NCBI GenBank assembly: GCA_945900705.1
Contig: CAMDKJ010000126.1
Span: forward strand, 1-5,509
Length of the DNA: 5,509 nucleotides
Source: Bifidobacterium breve
GTDB taxonomy: Bacteria; Actinomycetota; Actinomycetes; S36-B12
Direction: 5' to 3'
In this document: positions 1-5,509 of the stretch, in pieces
Position numbering within the stretch: the stretch's first letter is position 1
Layout of the letters: each line of letters begins with the position of its first letter
Made by a program: the position numbers and the translations under genes
Notes under the pieces: model-generated
The model's input: only the letters and a program-made list of their open reading frames with translations
Told to the model about the DNA's origin: nothing
The model's database searches: none

Positions 1-549
1 AGTGACCACCGTAAGTCCAACGGCAGCGGCCATCATGAGCATGCTGGCGGTCGACCACCAGGGCAGATCGGGGACTTCAAGAAGATACATCGTGATCGCA
101 ACACCTTGCGCTACCGTTTTAGCTTTACCCCCGCGACTTGCCGGTATGACTCCATGCTCAATGACCCAAAACCTCAATACAGTAATACCAAGTTCGCGAA
201 CCAAGATCACAATGGTTACCCACCAGGCCAAATCTGCCAGCACTGACAACGACACCAAGGCGGCGCCAATTAGTGCCTTATCGGCGATTGGGTCGGCGAT
301 CTTGCCGAAGTTCGTAACCAAACCTCGCCGGCGCGCAATAGCACCATCGACGAGATCGGTAAGGGCGGCGAATACGAAAACTCCGGCCGCCCACCAGCGT
401 AATGTCAGGTCGTGGCCGCCTTCGGCGAAGAGCAACACCACCATTACTGGGACGCAGGCAATTCGTAGCAGGGTCAAAAAGTTCGCGATATTTACTATCG
501 AGGTACCCGAGACTAAATCACCAGCGGCATCCGGCTTAGGTGGCCTCAC
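1..549 (-). CDS. pgsA: CDP-diacylglycerol--glycerol-3-phosphate 3-phosphatidyltransferase, 3' end cut by window edge
   Basis: Integral membrane enzyme that transfers the phosphatidyl group from CDP-diacylglycerol to glycerol-3-phosphate, giving phosphatidylglycerophosphate, the precursor of phosphatidylglycerol and cardiolipin. I translated 183 codons from a GTG at 549-547 without meeting a stop; the end lies beyond the left edge. Family members are commonly about 180-210 residues, so little is missing. The CDP-alcohol phosphotransferase signature is complete: D65, D68-G69, A72-R73, G82, D86 and D90. Upstream is the usual N-x-LT-x-x-R element (N23 to R29), and later come R118-E119 and a GGKAKT segment (140-145), both typical of PgsA rather than of phosphatidylinositol or phosphatidylserine synthases. 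Hydrophobic helices fall near 31-42, 52-64, 93-105, 108-125, 149-158 and 168-183. The GTG overlaps the rimO stop in GTGA, and GGAG lies 5 nt upstream, so translation is probably coupled to rimO. Identity is secure from the motifs. PGP synthase rather than another CDP-alcohol transferase rests on family pattern and gene context. Confidence 0.94.
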   Translation of the reverse strand, partial: MRPPKPDAAGDLVSGTSIVNIANFLTLLRIACVPVMVVLLFAEGGHDLTLRWWAAGVFVFAALTDLVDGAIARRRGLVTNFGKIADPIADKALIGAALVSLSVLADLAWWVTIVILVRELGITVLRFWVIEHGVIPASRGGKAKTVAQGVAITMYLLEVPDLPWWSTASMLMMAAAVGLTVVT

Positions 550-1997
550 ACCGGCTCCGCAATTAGATCCACCCCTTCGGTGTCGACTACATTGGCGGTC
601 ACAAAATCTCCAATGTTTGCGGCACCGCTCACGATTGTTGAACCGTCATCGGGGCCTTGATGTCCGGCACGGCCTACCAATCGCCCAGTTGGCTCACCAT
701 CTTCATCAAGTTCTTGGGTTTCAATGAGGACTTCAACTGTGGTACCGATTCGGTCCTCGGCACGTTGCGCCATGATCTCCTCGGCCACCGTTGAAATCAT
801 TTCGACGCGTGCGCGGATGACATCTTCAGCCAATTTATCAGCAAATGTTGCAGCCTCGGTGCCATCCTCATCGCTATAGCCAAATATCCCAACCGCGTCA
901 AGGCGTGCTTCATTTAAGAAGAGCAACAGTTCATCGAACTCTTCTTGGGTCTCACCGGGAAACCCCACGATAAAATTGCTTCGGATCCCGGCATCTGGGT
1001 TCAACTCTCTAATCTGTGCAATGAGTGTGAGGAAATCAACTCGCCCTCCGAAACGCCTCATGCGGCGCAGCAGCGCAGTACTGGCATGCTGAAATGAAAG
1101 ATCGAAATAGGGCGCAACAACAGGGGTATGCGCAATGACCTCGATAAGACCCGGCCGCACCTCCGCGGGTTGCAAATAGGCTACGCGTAATCTGCTTAGC
1201 GAGGTGGTGTTTCCAATGGCGGGGAGCAGTGACTCCATTAGTCGTATGTCGCCTAGATCTTTTCCGTACGAGGTTGAATTCTCACTCACCAGTACGACTT
1301 CCCGCACCCCTTGATCTACTAACCACTTGATCTCTTCGATGATGTCGGTGGTTGGCCGTGAGATAAACGAACCGCGAAATGACGGGATAGCGCAAAAAGT
1401 GCACCGGCGGTCACAGCCGGAAGCCAATTTCACCGGCGCGACCGGGCTGCCATCAAGGCGGCGGCGCAGGATCGGCGGTTGCCACCCGGGTACCGCCCCC
1501 AAATCGCTCTCACCATGGCCTGGGATGGGCACGGCGACCGCGGGGCGATCAACCGGTGAGATCGGGAGCAGGGTCCGCCGATCGCGCGGCTTATGTGCGG
1601 GCGGACGCTCGCCGGCAACGATGGCTCGTAGCCGCTCAGAAATATCTGGGTAATCATCAAAACCTAAAACTGCATCGGCCTCGGGCAGCTCATCTGCTAG
1701 CTCGCGCCCGTAGCGCTCGGAAAGGCAACCCACCGCAACTACGGCTTGTGGCCCGCCACCGGCGCCCTTAAGGGCCGCGACTCCAATCACGGCGTCGATT
1801 GAATCCTTCTTAGCCACATCTACAAAACCGCAAGTGTTAACAAGCACCGCATCAGCTTTGGCTGGATCCTCAACGATCGTCCAGCCAGCGGCGGTCAGTC
1901 GGCCAGCAAGTTCTTCCGAGTCAACTTCATTGCGGGCGCACCCTAAAGTCACCAGAGCGACACTTTGCTGCGGAGTACTTAAATTCTCGGGCACCAC
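546..1997 (-). CDS. rimO: Ribosomal protein S12 (aspartate) methylthiotransferase RimO
   Basis: Radical SAM methylthiotransferase that adds a beta-methylthio group to a conserved aspartate of ribosomal protein S12. It acts in the cytoplasm and uses two [4Fe-4S] clusters. The 483-residue protein has the three family domains in order. The N-terminal methylthiotransferase domain carries cluster ligands C20, C56 and C91. The radical SAM core has C195-x3-C199-x2-C202. A C-terminal TRAM domain covers about residues 415-482. The SFQHAS segment (301-306) and IPSFRGSF after the radical SAM cysteines match RimO; the tRNA enzyme MiaB normally has a QSGS-type sequence there. The protein is longer than E. 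coli RimO (441 residues), mainly through a proline/arginine-rich stretch at about 131-188. The start is GTG at 1997-1995: an in-frame TAG sits two codons upstream (2006-2004), so no earlier start is possible. The next codon is also GTG and could serve instead. The Shine-Dalgarno match is poor (TAGG, then GGGG). It follows the HTH gene by 42 nt and overlaps pgsA by 4 nt. Confidence 0.96.
   Translation of the reverse strand: MVPENLSTPQQSVALVTLGCARNEVDSEELAGRLTAAGWTIVEDPAKADAVLVNTCGFVDVAKKDSIDAVIGVAALKGAGGGPQAVVAVGCLSERYGRELADELPEADAVLGFDDYPDISERLRAIVAGERPPAHKPRDRRTLLPISPVDRPAVAVPIPGHGESDLGAVPGWQPPILRRRLDGSPVAPVKLASGCDRRCTFCAIPSFRGSFISRPTTDIIEEIKWLVDQGVREVVLVSENSTSYGKDLGDIRLMESLLPAIGNTTSLSRLRVAYLQPAEVRPGLIEVIAHTPVVAPYFDLSFQHASTALLRRMRRFGGRVDFLTLIAQIRELNPDAGIRSNFIVGFPGETQEEFDELLLFLNEARLDAVGIFGYSDEDGTEAATFADKLAEDVIRARVEMISTVAEEIMAQRAEDRIGTTVEVLIETQELDEDGEPTGRLVGRAGHQGPDDGSTIVSGAANIGDFVTANVVDTEGVDLIAEPV
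555..558 (-). promoter_or_regulatory. Shine-Dalgarno site for pgsA inside rimO
   Basis: GGAG on the minus strand within the last codons of rimO, with 5 nt before the GTG start of pgsA. It supports the GTG at 549-547 as the start and the overlapping GTGA arrangement. The site is short, so the start is likely rather than certain. Confidence 0.55.
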
Positions 1998-2039
1998 CCC
2001 AGCCTACGGAGGTGCCTTTGGTTCAATAGTGAGCGGGAC

Positions 2040-2294
2040 TTAAGAACGTTCGAAGGCACTGACCTGCCTTTGGGATGCGTCGAATTCGGCGGCGAGACCT
2101 TCAGGGTCCAACCCCAAGCAATTGGCCAACACCTTTAGATGTCCGCGGACGTAGGCGGCACCACCAAAACTATTAAAATCATCGGCCTCTAGGGCGACCA
2201 GCATGGACTCACGAATCTTGGTTCTTGCAGCTAAATCAGCTGTCGAAAGACTCAAAGCCACTCGAGCGCTTTTGACAGTAACACCGACGCTCAT
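2040..2294 (-). CDS. Short RodZ-type helix-turn-helix protein (HTH only)
   Basis: An 84-residue protein that is almost entirely a RodZ-type HTH domain (the family often called HTH_25, related to XRE/Cro). The HTH covers about residues 14-36 (LSLSTADLAARTKI onward, ending ALEADDF). The family hallmark YVRGHL is at 48-53, followed by LGLDPEGLAAEFD at 60-72. In RodZ this cytoplasmic domain is followed by a transmembrane helix and an outer domain, and it binds the actin-like MreB. Many actinobacterial homologues also carry a membrane segment and a DUF4115 domain. Here the protein stops 12 residues after the domain and has no hydrophobic segment. The ATG at 2294 fits the family N-terminus and has GGGAGG 5 nt upstream, so the start is firm. 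Only 42 nt separate its stop from rimO, so no frameshifted tail is hidden there. Its place between ftsK and rimO matches actinobacterial gene order. Function is unknown to me: a small DNA-binding regulator or a cytoskeletal adaptor are both possible. Confidence 0.88.
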   Translation of the reverse strand: MSVGVTVKSARVALSLSTADLAARTKIRESMLVALEADDFNSFGGAAYVRGHLKVLANCLGLDPEGLAAEFDASQRQVSAFERS

Positions 2295-2299
2295 GTCCG

Positions 2300-2305
2300 C
2301 CTCCC
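2300..2305 (-). promoter_or_regulatory. Strong Shine-Dalgarno site of the HTH gene
   Basis: GGGAGG on the minus strand, with 5 nt (CGGAC) before the ATG at 2294-2292. It is the best ribosome binding site in the window and fixes the start of the HTH protein, so its small size is not caused by a wrong start. Confidence 0.8.
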
Positions 2306-2306
2306 G

Positions 2307-2320
2307 CCCCAGTTATGGGG
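2307..2320 (-). other. Small hairpin just upstream of the HTH ribosome binding site
   Basis: Perfect 5-bp inverted repeat CCCCA/TGGGG with a 4-nt loop (TAAC on the minus strand), ending 1 nt before the GGGAGG site. In a transcript entering from the ftsK side, the stem would sit directly against the ribosome binding site. On the minus strand the T run precedes the stem instead of following it, so it is not a rho-independent terminator for ftsK. A 5-bp stem can arise by chance; a regulatory role is only inference. Confidence 0.35.
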
Positions 2321-2407
2321 AAAATGCTAGCGCGCTCGCCTATGGTGCGCACGTCGAAAGGGAAGAAATTAATTCGGCAATTCGGGGGACAAATCGAGCC
2401 TTTGGAG
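2321..2407 (-). other. ftsK-HTH intergenic region with short palindromes and a direct repeat
   Basis: Upstream part of the 113-nt gap after the ftsK stop. It holds three 8-bp perfect palindromes, AGCGCGCT (2329-2336), GTGCGCAC (2345-2352) and AATTAATT (2367-2374). It also holds a direct repeat of AATTCGG at 2371-2377 and 2379-2385. These could be protein-binding sites, for example for self-control by the HTH protein. A promoter for the HTH-rimO-pgsA group could lie here, but I found no -35/-10 pair with normal spacing. TAGCAT (2331-2326 on the minus strand) is the only passable -10 box. Confidence 0.25.
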
Positions 2408-4981
2408 CTAAGAGTCTCCCCGAAGCATTGCAATAATTTCCGGTAATTCTTCGGGTTTTACTAATACATCGCGAGCTTTAGAGCCTTCGCTGGGCCCAAC
2501 TACGCCACGGGACTCCATCAGGTCCATCAGGCGACCAGCCTTTGCAAAACCCACCCGCAACTTGCGTTGCAACATTGAAGTAGACCCGAACTGGGTCGAA
2601 ATCACCAACTCAACGGCCTGGATGAGCACCTCAAGGTCGTCACCGATATCCCCGTCAACTTCCTTGGCTCCAACTGAAGCCACCGTGGTGACCTCGTCCA
2701 AATAGACGGCGGCGGACTGCGCCTTGCAGTGAGCAACCACCGCGCGGATTTCATTCTCGGACACGAATGCGCCTTGAATGCGCTGGCTCTTATTGGCCCC
2801 CATCGGCAAGAACAAACCATCACCTTGACCGACTAGCTTCTCGGCCCCTGGCTGATCCAAGATGACTCGACTATCAGTCAGGCTCGAGGTGGCAAATGCC
2901 AAACGACTTGGAACATTCGCCTTGATCAGGCCGGTTACCACATCAACACTTGGACGCTGCGTCGCAAGCACCAGGTGGATACCGGCCGCTCGCGCCAACT
3001 GCGTGATACGGACGATTGCGTCCTCGACATCACGCGGGGCCACCATCATTAGATCCGCTAGCTCATCAACGACCACTAGTAAGTACGGATAGGGCCTCAG
3101 CACCCGCTCACTGCCTGCGATAGCTTCCAGTCGTCCGCTCTTGACGGCTTTATTGAAATCATCAATATGGCGGAATCCGTATAGTGCTAAATCGTCGTAC
3201 CTACGGTCCATCTCCTTGACAACCCACTGCAGAGCGTCAGCCGCTTTCTTTGGGCTGGTGATAATTGGCGTGATCAAGTGCGGAACACCCTCATAAGCCT
3301 TTAACTCAACCCGCTTTGGATCTACGAGGATCAAACGAACTTCATCGGGGGTTGCCCGCATCAGAATTGAGATGACCAAGGCGTTAAGACAACTGGATTT
3401 ACCCGCTCCGGTAGCACCAGCCACCAAAATATGCGGCATTTTAGCCAGATTGGCCACGACGAAACCGCCCTCAACGTCTTTACCGAGGGCGGCGACCATC
3501 GGATGCTGATCACCGGTAGCGGCTTTACTTCGCATGACATCGGCGAGGGCAACTAGTTCGCGGTCAGAGTTCGGAATCTCAATCCCTATTGCTTTCTTGC
3601 CCGGGATCGGACTGAGAATGCGCACATCTGCGCTCGCCACCGCGTAAGCAATGTTTTTACTAAGTGCGGTTACCCGTTCAACTTTGACGCTCGGGCCCAA
3701 TTCGATTTCATATCGCGTAACCGTTGGTCCGCGCATGAAGCCGGTTACCTGAGCGTCGATGCCGAATTGCTCGAGGACCTCGGTCAATGCTGCAACCACT
3801 TGATCATTTGCCCGCGTAGCAGTCTTATGTTCAGCGCCCGGCTTTAGCAGATTCGCAGGTGGCAATACATACGTGACGCTGCCAGATAGCGGTAGTTGCT
3901 CGACCAGTTTGGGAGCCCGACTTGCCGAAGCCGCGTTTACCGGCCGCGCGAGTGCCACCGTTTCATGCCGTGCCGGATGGCCCACCGGTTCGGCCGCCAC
4001 TACAGGCCGAGCAATGGAGTTGGTCGGTGTCATGCCGGCCATCAGCGCTGCCGCCGGCCGGAATTCATCTTCCGCGATCGGTGTTACAAAAGGCTCATCC
4101 CCGACAAATGCGCCCCCAAGACCATCGGGCAGATCTTCGTCAAGGGCATCATCTCCGTCAGCAGCGTCATCACTGCGTTTGGTCGCAAGCTCGGAGCCGG
4201 TTGGCCGCCGCCTGAAGACCGCACCCAAAGCACCAATGCGCGTTAATTGGTGGAGCCCGGCACCGAATTTTGCGCGTACAGCACTAAGTGAGGTAGCGGT
4301 AAGGATTAAAACACCAAACACCAACAGCAGGGCGAAAATCACCCCGGTGACGATTGGGCCGATTGCCGCGACAATTGGCGCGGTTGCTATCCACCCCACC
4401 ACCCCACCACCGGTGCTCATCGCATCAGAGCCATCACTTGGTGTGGCCACCCCTTGGATCAAATGCCAAAGTCCCACGAGTGCGATTAGCACCGCGGCTC
4501 CGCCGATTAACATGCGCCCGGTGGTTGCCTGCTCATCGGGATGACGCAGATAGCGCCAGGCCAAGCCCAGCAACACGATCGGAATTATAAAGTCGAGCGC
4601 ACCGAATAAAGCCTGAGCCAACATCGCGGCCCACGACACAAACCAACCTTCAACGCCAAACCAGGTGCCGGCGAGCAGGATCGCCGCGGCCGCTATGAAC
4701 GCGAGCGCTAAACCATCACGGCGCTGTGCCGGATCAAGCCCACGTGCCCCTGAGCCGATATTGCGGGCAACAAACCCCAGCCCGTGCGCTACCGCGAGAT
4801 AACCACCGCGGATAACCCGGCCGCCGGTAAAAACTACGCGGGCTACCGGTCCGGGCCCGCCAGGTGCCCGCTTGGCGGGTGCCCTGCGTCGACTTGCACC
4901 TTTTGCCTTGGAAGGACGTTTTGCCGGGGAAGATCCGCGACCGGAGCGTGAACGAGCCGGTGCGGACGTGCGGGAAGCCAT
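2408..4981 (-). CDS. ftsK: DNA translocase FtsK
   Basis: Hexameric, membrane-anchored DNA pump that moves chromosome ends away from the closing septum and, in most bacteria, activates XerC/D recombination at dif. Numbered from the ATG at 4981 (857 residues). A lysine/arginine/alanine-rich cytoplasmic tail covers about 1-60. Some four hydrophobic segments follow, near 91-108, 113-142, 157-175 and 195-229. An acidic then alanine/proline-rich linker runs from about 270 to 365. The alpha/beta motor carries Walker A GATGAGKS (522-529), VDPKRVELKAYEGVPHL (about 553-569), Walker B LLVVVDE (634-640), ATQRPSVDVVTGLIKANVPSR (about 673-693) and the DQPGAEKLVGQGDGLFLPMG block (about 709-728). The C-terminal gamma winged-helix domain (about 779-844) has STSMLQRKLRVGF and the near-invariant GPSEGSKARDVL. 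All key residues are present and the length is normal. I prefer the ATG over an in-frame GTG at 5008-5006 (9 residues longer) because MASR plus a basic tail looks natural and AGGTAGGT lies upstream, though 12 nt away. Stop is TAG. Some actinobacterial annotations use the names FtsK or SpoIIIE-type translocase for the same protein. Confidence 0.97.
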   Translation of the reverse strand: MASRTSAPARSRSGRGSSPAKRPSKAKGASRRRAPAKRAPGGPGPVARVVFTGGRVIRGGYLAVAHGLGFVARNIGSGARGLDPAQRRDGLALAFIAAAAILLAGTWFGVEGWFVSWAAMLAQALFGALDFIIPIVLLGLAWRYLRHPDEQATTGRMLIGGAAVLIALVGLWHLIQGVATPSDGSDAMSTGGGVVGWIATAPIVAAIGPIVTGVIFALLLVFGVLILTATSLSAVRAKFGAGLHQLTRIGALGAVFRRRPTGSELATKRSDDAADGDDALDEDLPDGLGGAFVGDEPFVTPIAEDEFRPAAALMAGMTPTNSIARPVVAAEPVGHPARHETVALARPVNAASASRAPKLVEQLPLSGSVTYVLPPANLLKPGAEHKTATRANDQVVAALTEVLEQFGIDAQVTGFMRGPTVTRYEIELGPSVKVERVTALSKNIAYAVASADVRILSPIPGKKAIGIEIPNSDRELVALADVMRSKAATGDQHPMVAALGKDVEGGFVVANLAKMPHILVAGATGAGKSSCLNALVISILMRATPDEVRLILVDPKRVELKAYEGVPHLITPIITSPKKAADALQWVVKEMDRRYDDLALYGFRHIDDFNKAVKSGRLEAIAGSERVLRPYPYLLVVVDELADLMMVAPRDVEDAIVRITQLARAAGIHLVLATQRPSVDVVTGLIKANVPSRLAFATSSLTDSRVILDQPGAEKLVGQGDGLFLPMGANKSQRIQGAFVSENEIRAVVAHCKAQSAAVYLDEVTTVASVGAKEVDGDIGDDLEVLIQAVELVISTQFGSTSMLQRKLRVGFAKAGRLMDLMESRGVVGPSEGSKARDVLVKPEELPEIIAMLRGDS

Positions 4982-4992
4982 GGTCGCAGCGT

Positions 4993-5000
4993 ACCTACCT
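4993..5000 (-). promoter_or_regulatory. Likely ribosome binding site of ftsK
   Basis: AGGTAGGT on the minus strand, with about 12 nt between the AGG core and the ATG at 4981. The spacing is longer than usual. The alternative GTG at 5008 would place this site inside the gene and has only a weak CCGGGA before it. The site tips the choice towards the ATG without settling it. Confidence 0.4.
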
Positions 5001-5134
5001 AAACCCACCAGTCCCGGTAGTCACACCCTCCCCACCGGTTCGTGTCGCTGACCTTTTTGCCCTATTTGGGATAAATACCTTCGATTAGCGGCTTAAGGCT
5101 TCAAAACCGACGAGGTAGGAAGCAATCTCGGCTC
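5001..5134 (-). promoter_or_regulatory. rnj-ftsK intergenic region, possible ftsK promoter
   Basis: The gap after the RNase J stop contains the most AT-rich patch of the window, with TATTTAT at 5077-5071 on the minus strand, a plausible -10 region about 90 nt before the ftsK ATG. The nearest TTGA-type -35 match (TTGAAG, 5104-5099) is 21 nt away, longer than the usual 16-18. A promoter is therefore plausible but not shown. No convincing rho-independent terminator follows rnj; the best inverted repeats there are 4-bp stems. Confidence 0.25.
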
Positions 5135-5509
5135 TTATGCCTCCACAATTACCGGGACGATCATCGGGCGGCGCCGATGGGTCCCGCTGACCCACTTACC
5201 GACCCGCCGCCGCACCAGTTGCTGTAATTCATGGGGGTCGGTGGAGCCATGGCGCAGAGCTTCTTCCAAGGCATCGCGGACCTGATCAAGTAGTGGCGCC
5301 ATTGCTTCATCGTCCAGGCCCAGTCCCCGAGCATGGATTTCTGGCCCAACAACAACTTTGGAATCAATTAGATCAACGGCGGCGAAGATCGAGATAAATC
5401 CTTCTTCACCGAGCACCAGTCGGTCCTTCAGTAAGTTCTCCGTGACATCACCCACGCTTGAGCCGTCAACATAAACAAAGCCGACGGGTACGTAGCCGGT
5501 AATGGACGC
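5135..5509 (-). CDS. rnj: Ribonuclease J, C-terminal part (5' end beyond window)
   Basis: Last 124 codons of RNase J, a metallo-beta-lactamase/beta-CASP nuclease with endonuclease and 5'-3' exonuclease activity that matures rRNA and degrades mRNA in the cytoplasm. The reading frame is open to the right edge, and the catalytic domains (in a protein of usually about 550-560 residues) are outside the window. What is visible is the end of the core and the C-terminal domain. GFVYVDGSSVGDV (fragment residues 10-22), the LGEEGFISI block (33-41), VVGPEIHARG (53-62) and the final HRRRPMIVPVIVE (111-123) are all typical of actinobacterial RNase J. The first visible residues, ASITGYVPVGFVY, continue the same frame, so the gene is cut by the window and not broken. 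Stop is TAA. It lies 153 nt before ftsK in the same direction, as in other actinobacteria. It could only be confused with another beta-CASP RNase; the C-terminal motifs make RNase J very likely. Confidence 0.94.
   Translation of the reverse strand, partial: ASITGYVPVGFVYVDGSSVGDVTENLLKDRLVLGEEGFISIFAAVDLIDSKVVVGPEIHARGLGLDDEAMAPLLDQVRDALEEALRHGSTDPHELQQLVRRRVGKWVSGTHRRRPMIVPVIVEA

Noticed and set aside
2..727. A 241-codon open frame on the plus strand
   Set aside because: It lies antisense to pgsA and the end of rimO, both of which have clear family motifs. Its translation is serine/threonine/alanine-rich with no recognisable domain, as expected of a shadow frame.
1980..1982. TTA codon early in rimO, and others in pgsA, as possible developmental control through a rare leucine tRNA
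   Set aside because: TTA is not rare in this moderate-GC sequence, so the Streptomyces bldA logic does not carry over.
2008..2014. GGAGGTG on the plus strand resembling a ribosome binding site
   Set aside because: No plus-strand start codon with a plausible gene follows; it lies in the 42-nt gap between two minus-strand genes.
2236..2433. A 65-codon minus-strand frame bridging the end of ftsK and the HTH gene
   Set aside because: It overlaps both genes out of frame and reads through the intergenic gap. The translation has no family resemblance, and the HTH gene has a far better start and motif.
3873..4544. A 223-codon open frame on the plus strand, plus two other overlapping plus-strand frames there
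   Set aside because: They are antisense to the FtsK linker and membrane segments, where alanine/proline-rich coding keeps opposite frames open. No ribosome binding site or protein motif supports them.
5107..5131. Possible terminator after rnj: short inverted repeat followed by TTTT on the minus strand
   Set aside because: The best stems (CCGA/TCGG or CGAG/CTCG) have only 4 bp and loops of 12-17 nt, too weak to call a rho-independent terminator.

Overview
The window is a compact chromosomal housekeeping segment with every gene on the minus strand. Reading in the direction of transcription (from high to low coordinates) the order is: 3' end of an RNase J gene (rnj), ftsK, a short RodZ-type helix-turn-helix gene, rimO, and a nearly complete pgsA. 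This order is familiar from Actinomycetota. The proteins agree with that group: an RNase J tail ending in an RRRPMIVPV-type motif, an FtsK with a lysine/arginine/alanine-rich N-terminus, and a RimO with an extra central segment. Base composition is moderate (mid-50s % GC by eye), and codons such as TTA, CTA and ATA are used freely. That points away from high-GC soil groups such as Streptomyces and towards a moderate-GC, perhaps planktonic, actinobacterium. The lineage is inference.

Layout. 5509-5135: C-terminal domain of RNase J, open at the right edge. 5134-4982: 153-nt gap with an AT-rich patch and a possible ribosome binding site for ftsK. 4981-2408: ftsK, 857 codons, intact from membrane domain to gamma domain. 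2407-2295: 113-nt gap with several short palindromes, a small hairpin and a strong Shine-Dalgarno site. 2294-2040: an 84-codon HTH protein. 2039-1998: 42-nt gap with nothing notable. 1997-546: rimO. 549-1: pgsA, which overlaps rimO by 4 nt (GTGA) and runs off the left edge after 183 codons.

The genes serve different processes: RNA turnover and rRNA/mRNA processing (RNase J), chromosome translocation at the division septum (FtsK), ribosomal protein S12 modification (RimO) and anionic phospholipid synthesis (PgsA). The HTH protein is the least understood. Its fold family is recognisable, but it lacks the transmembrane and periplasmic parts of RodZ. The HTH gene, rimO and pgsA look like one transcription unit.

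I see no mobile element, RNA gene, CRISPR array or phage gene. I found no convincing new system here. The observations most worth a second look are the soluble, HTH-only RodZ homologue and the structured leader in front of it.
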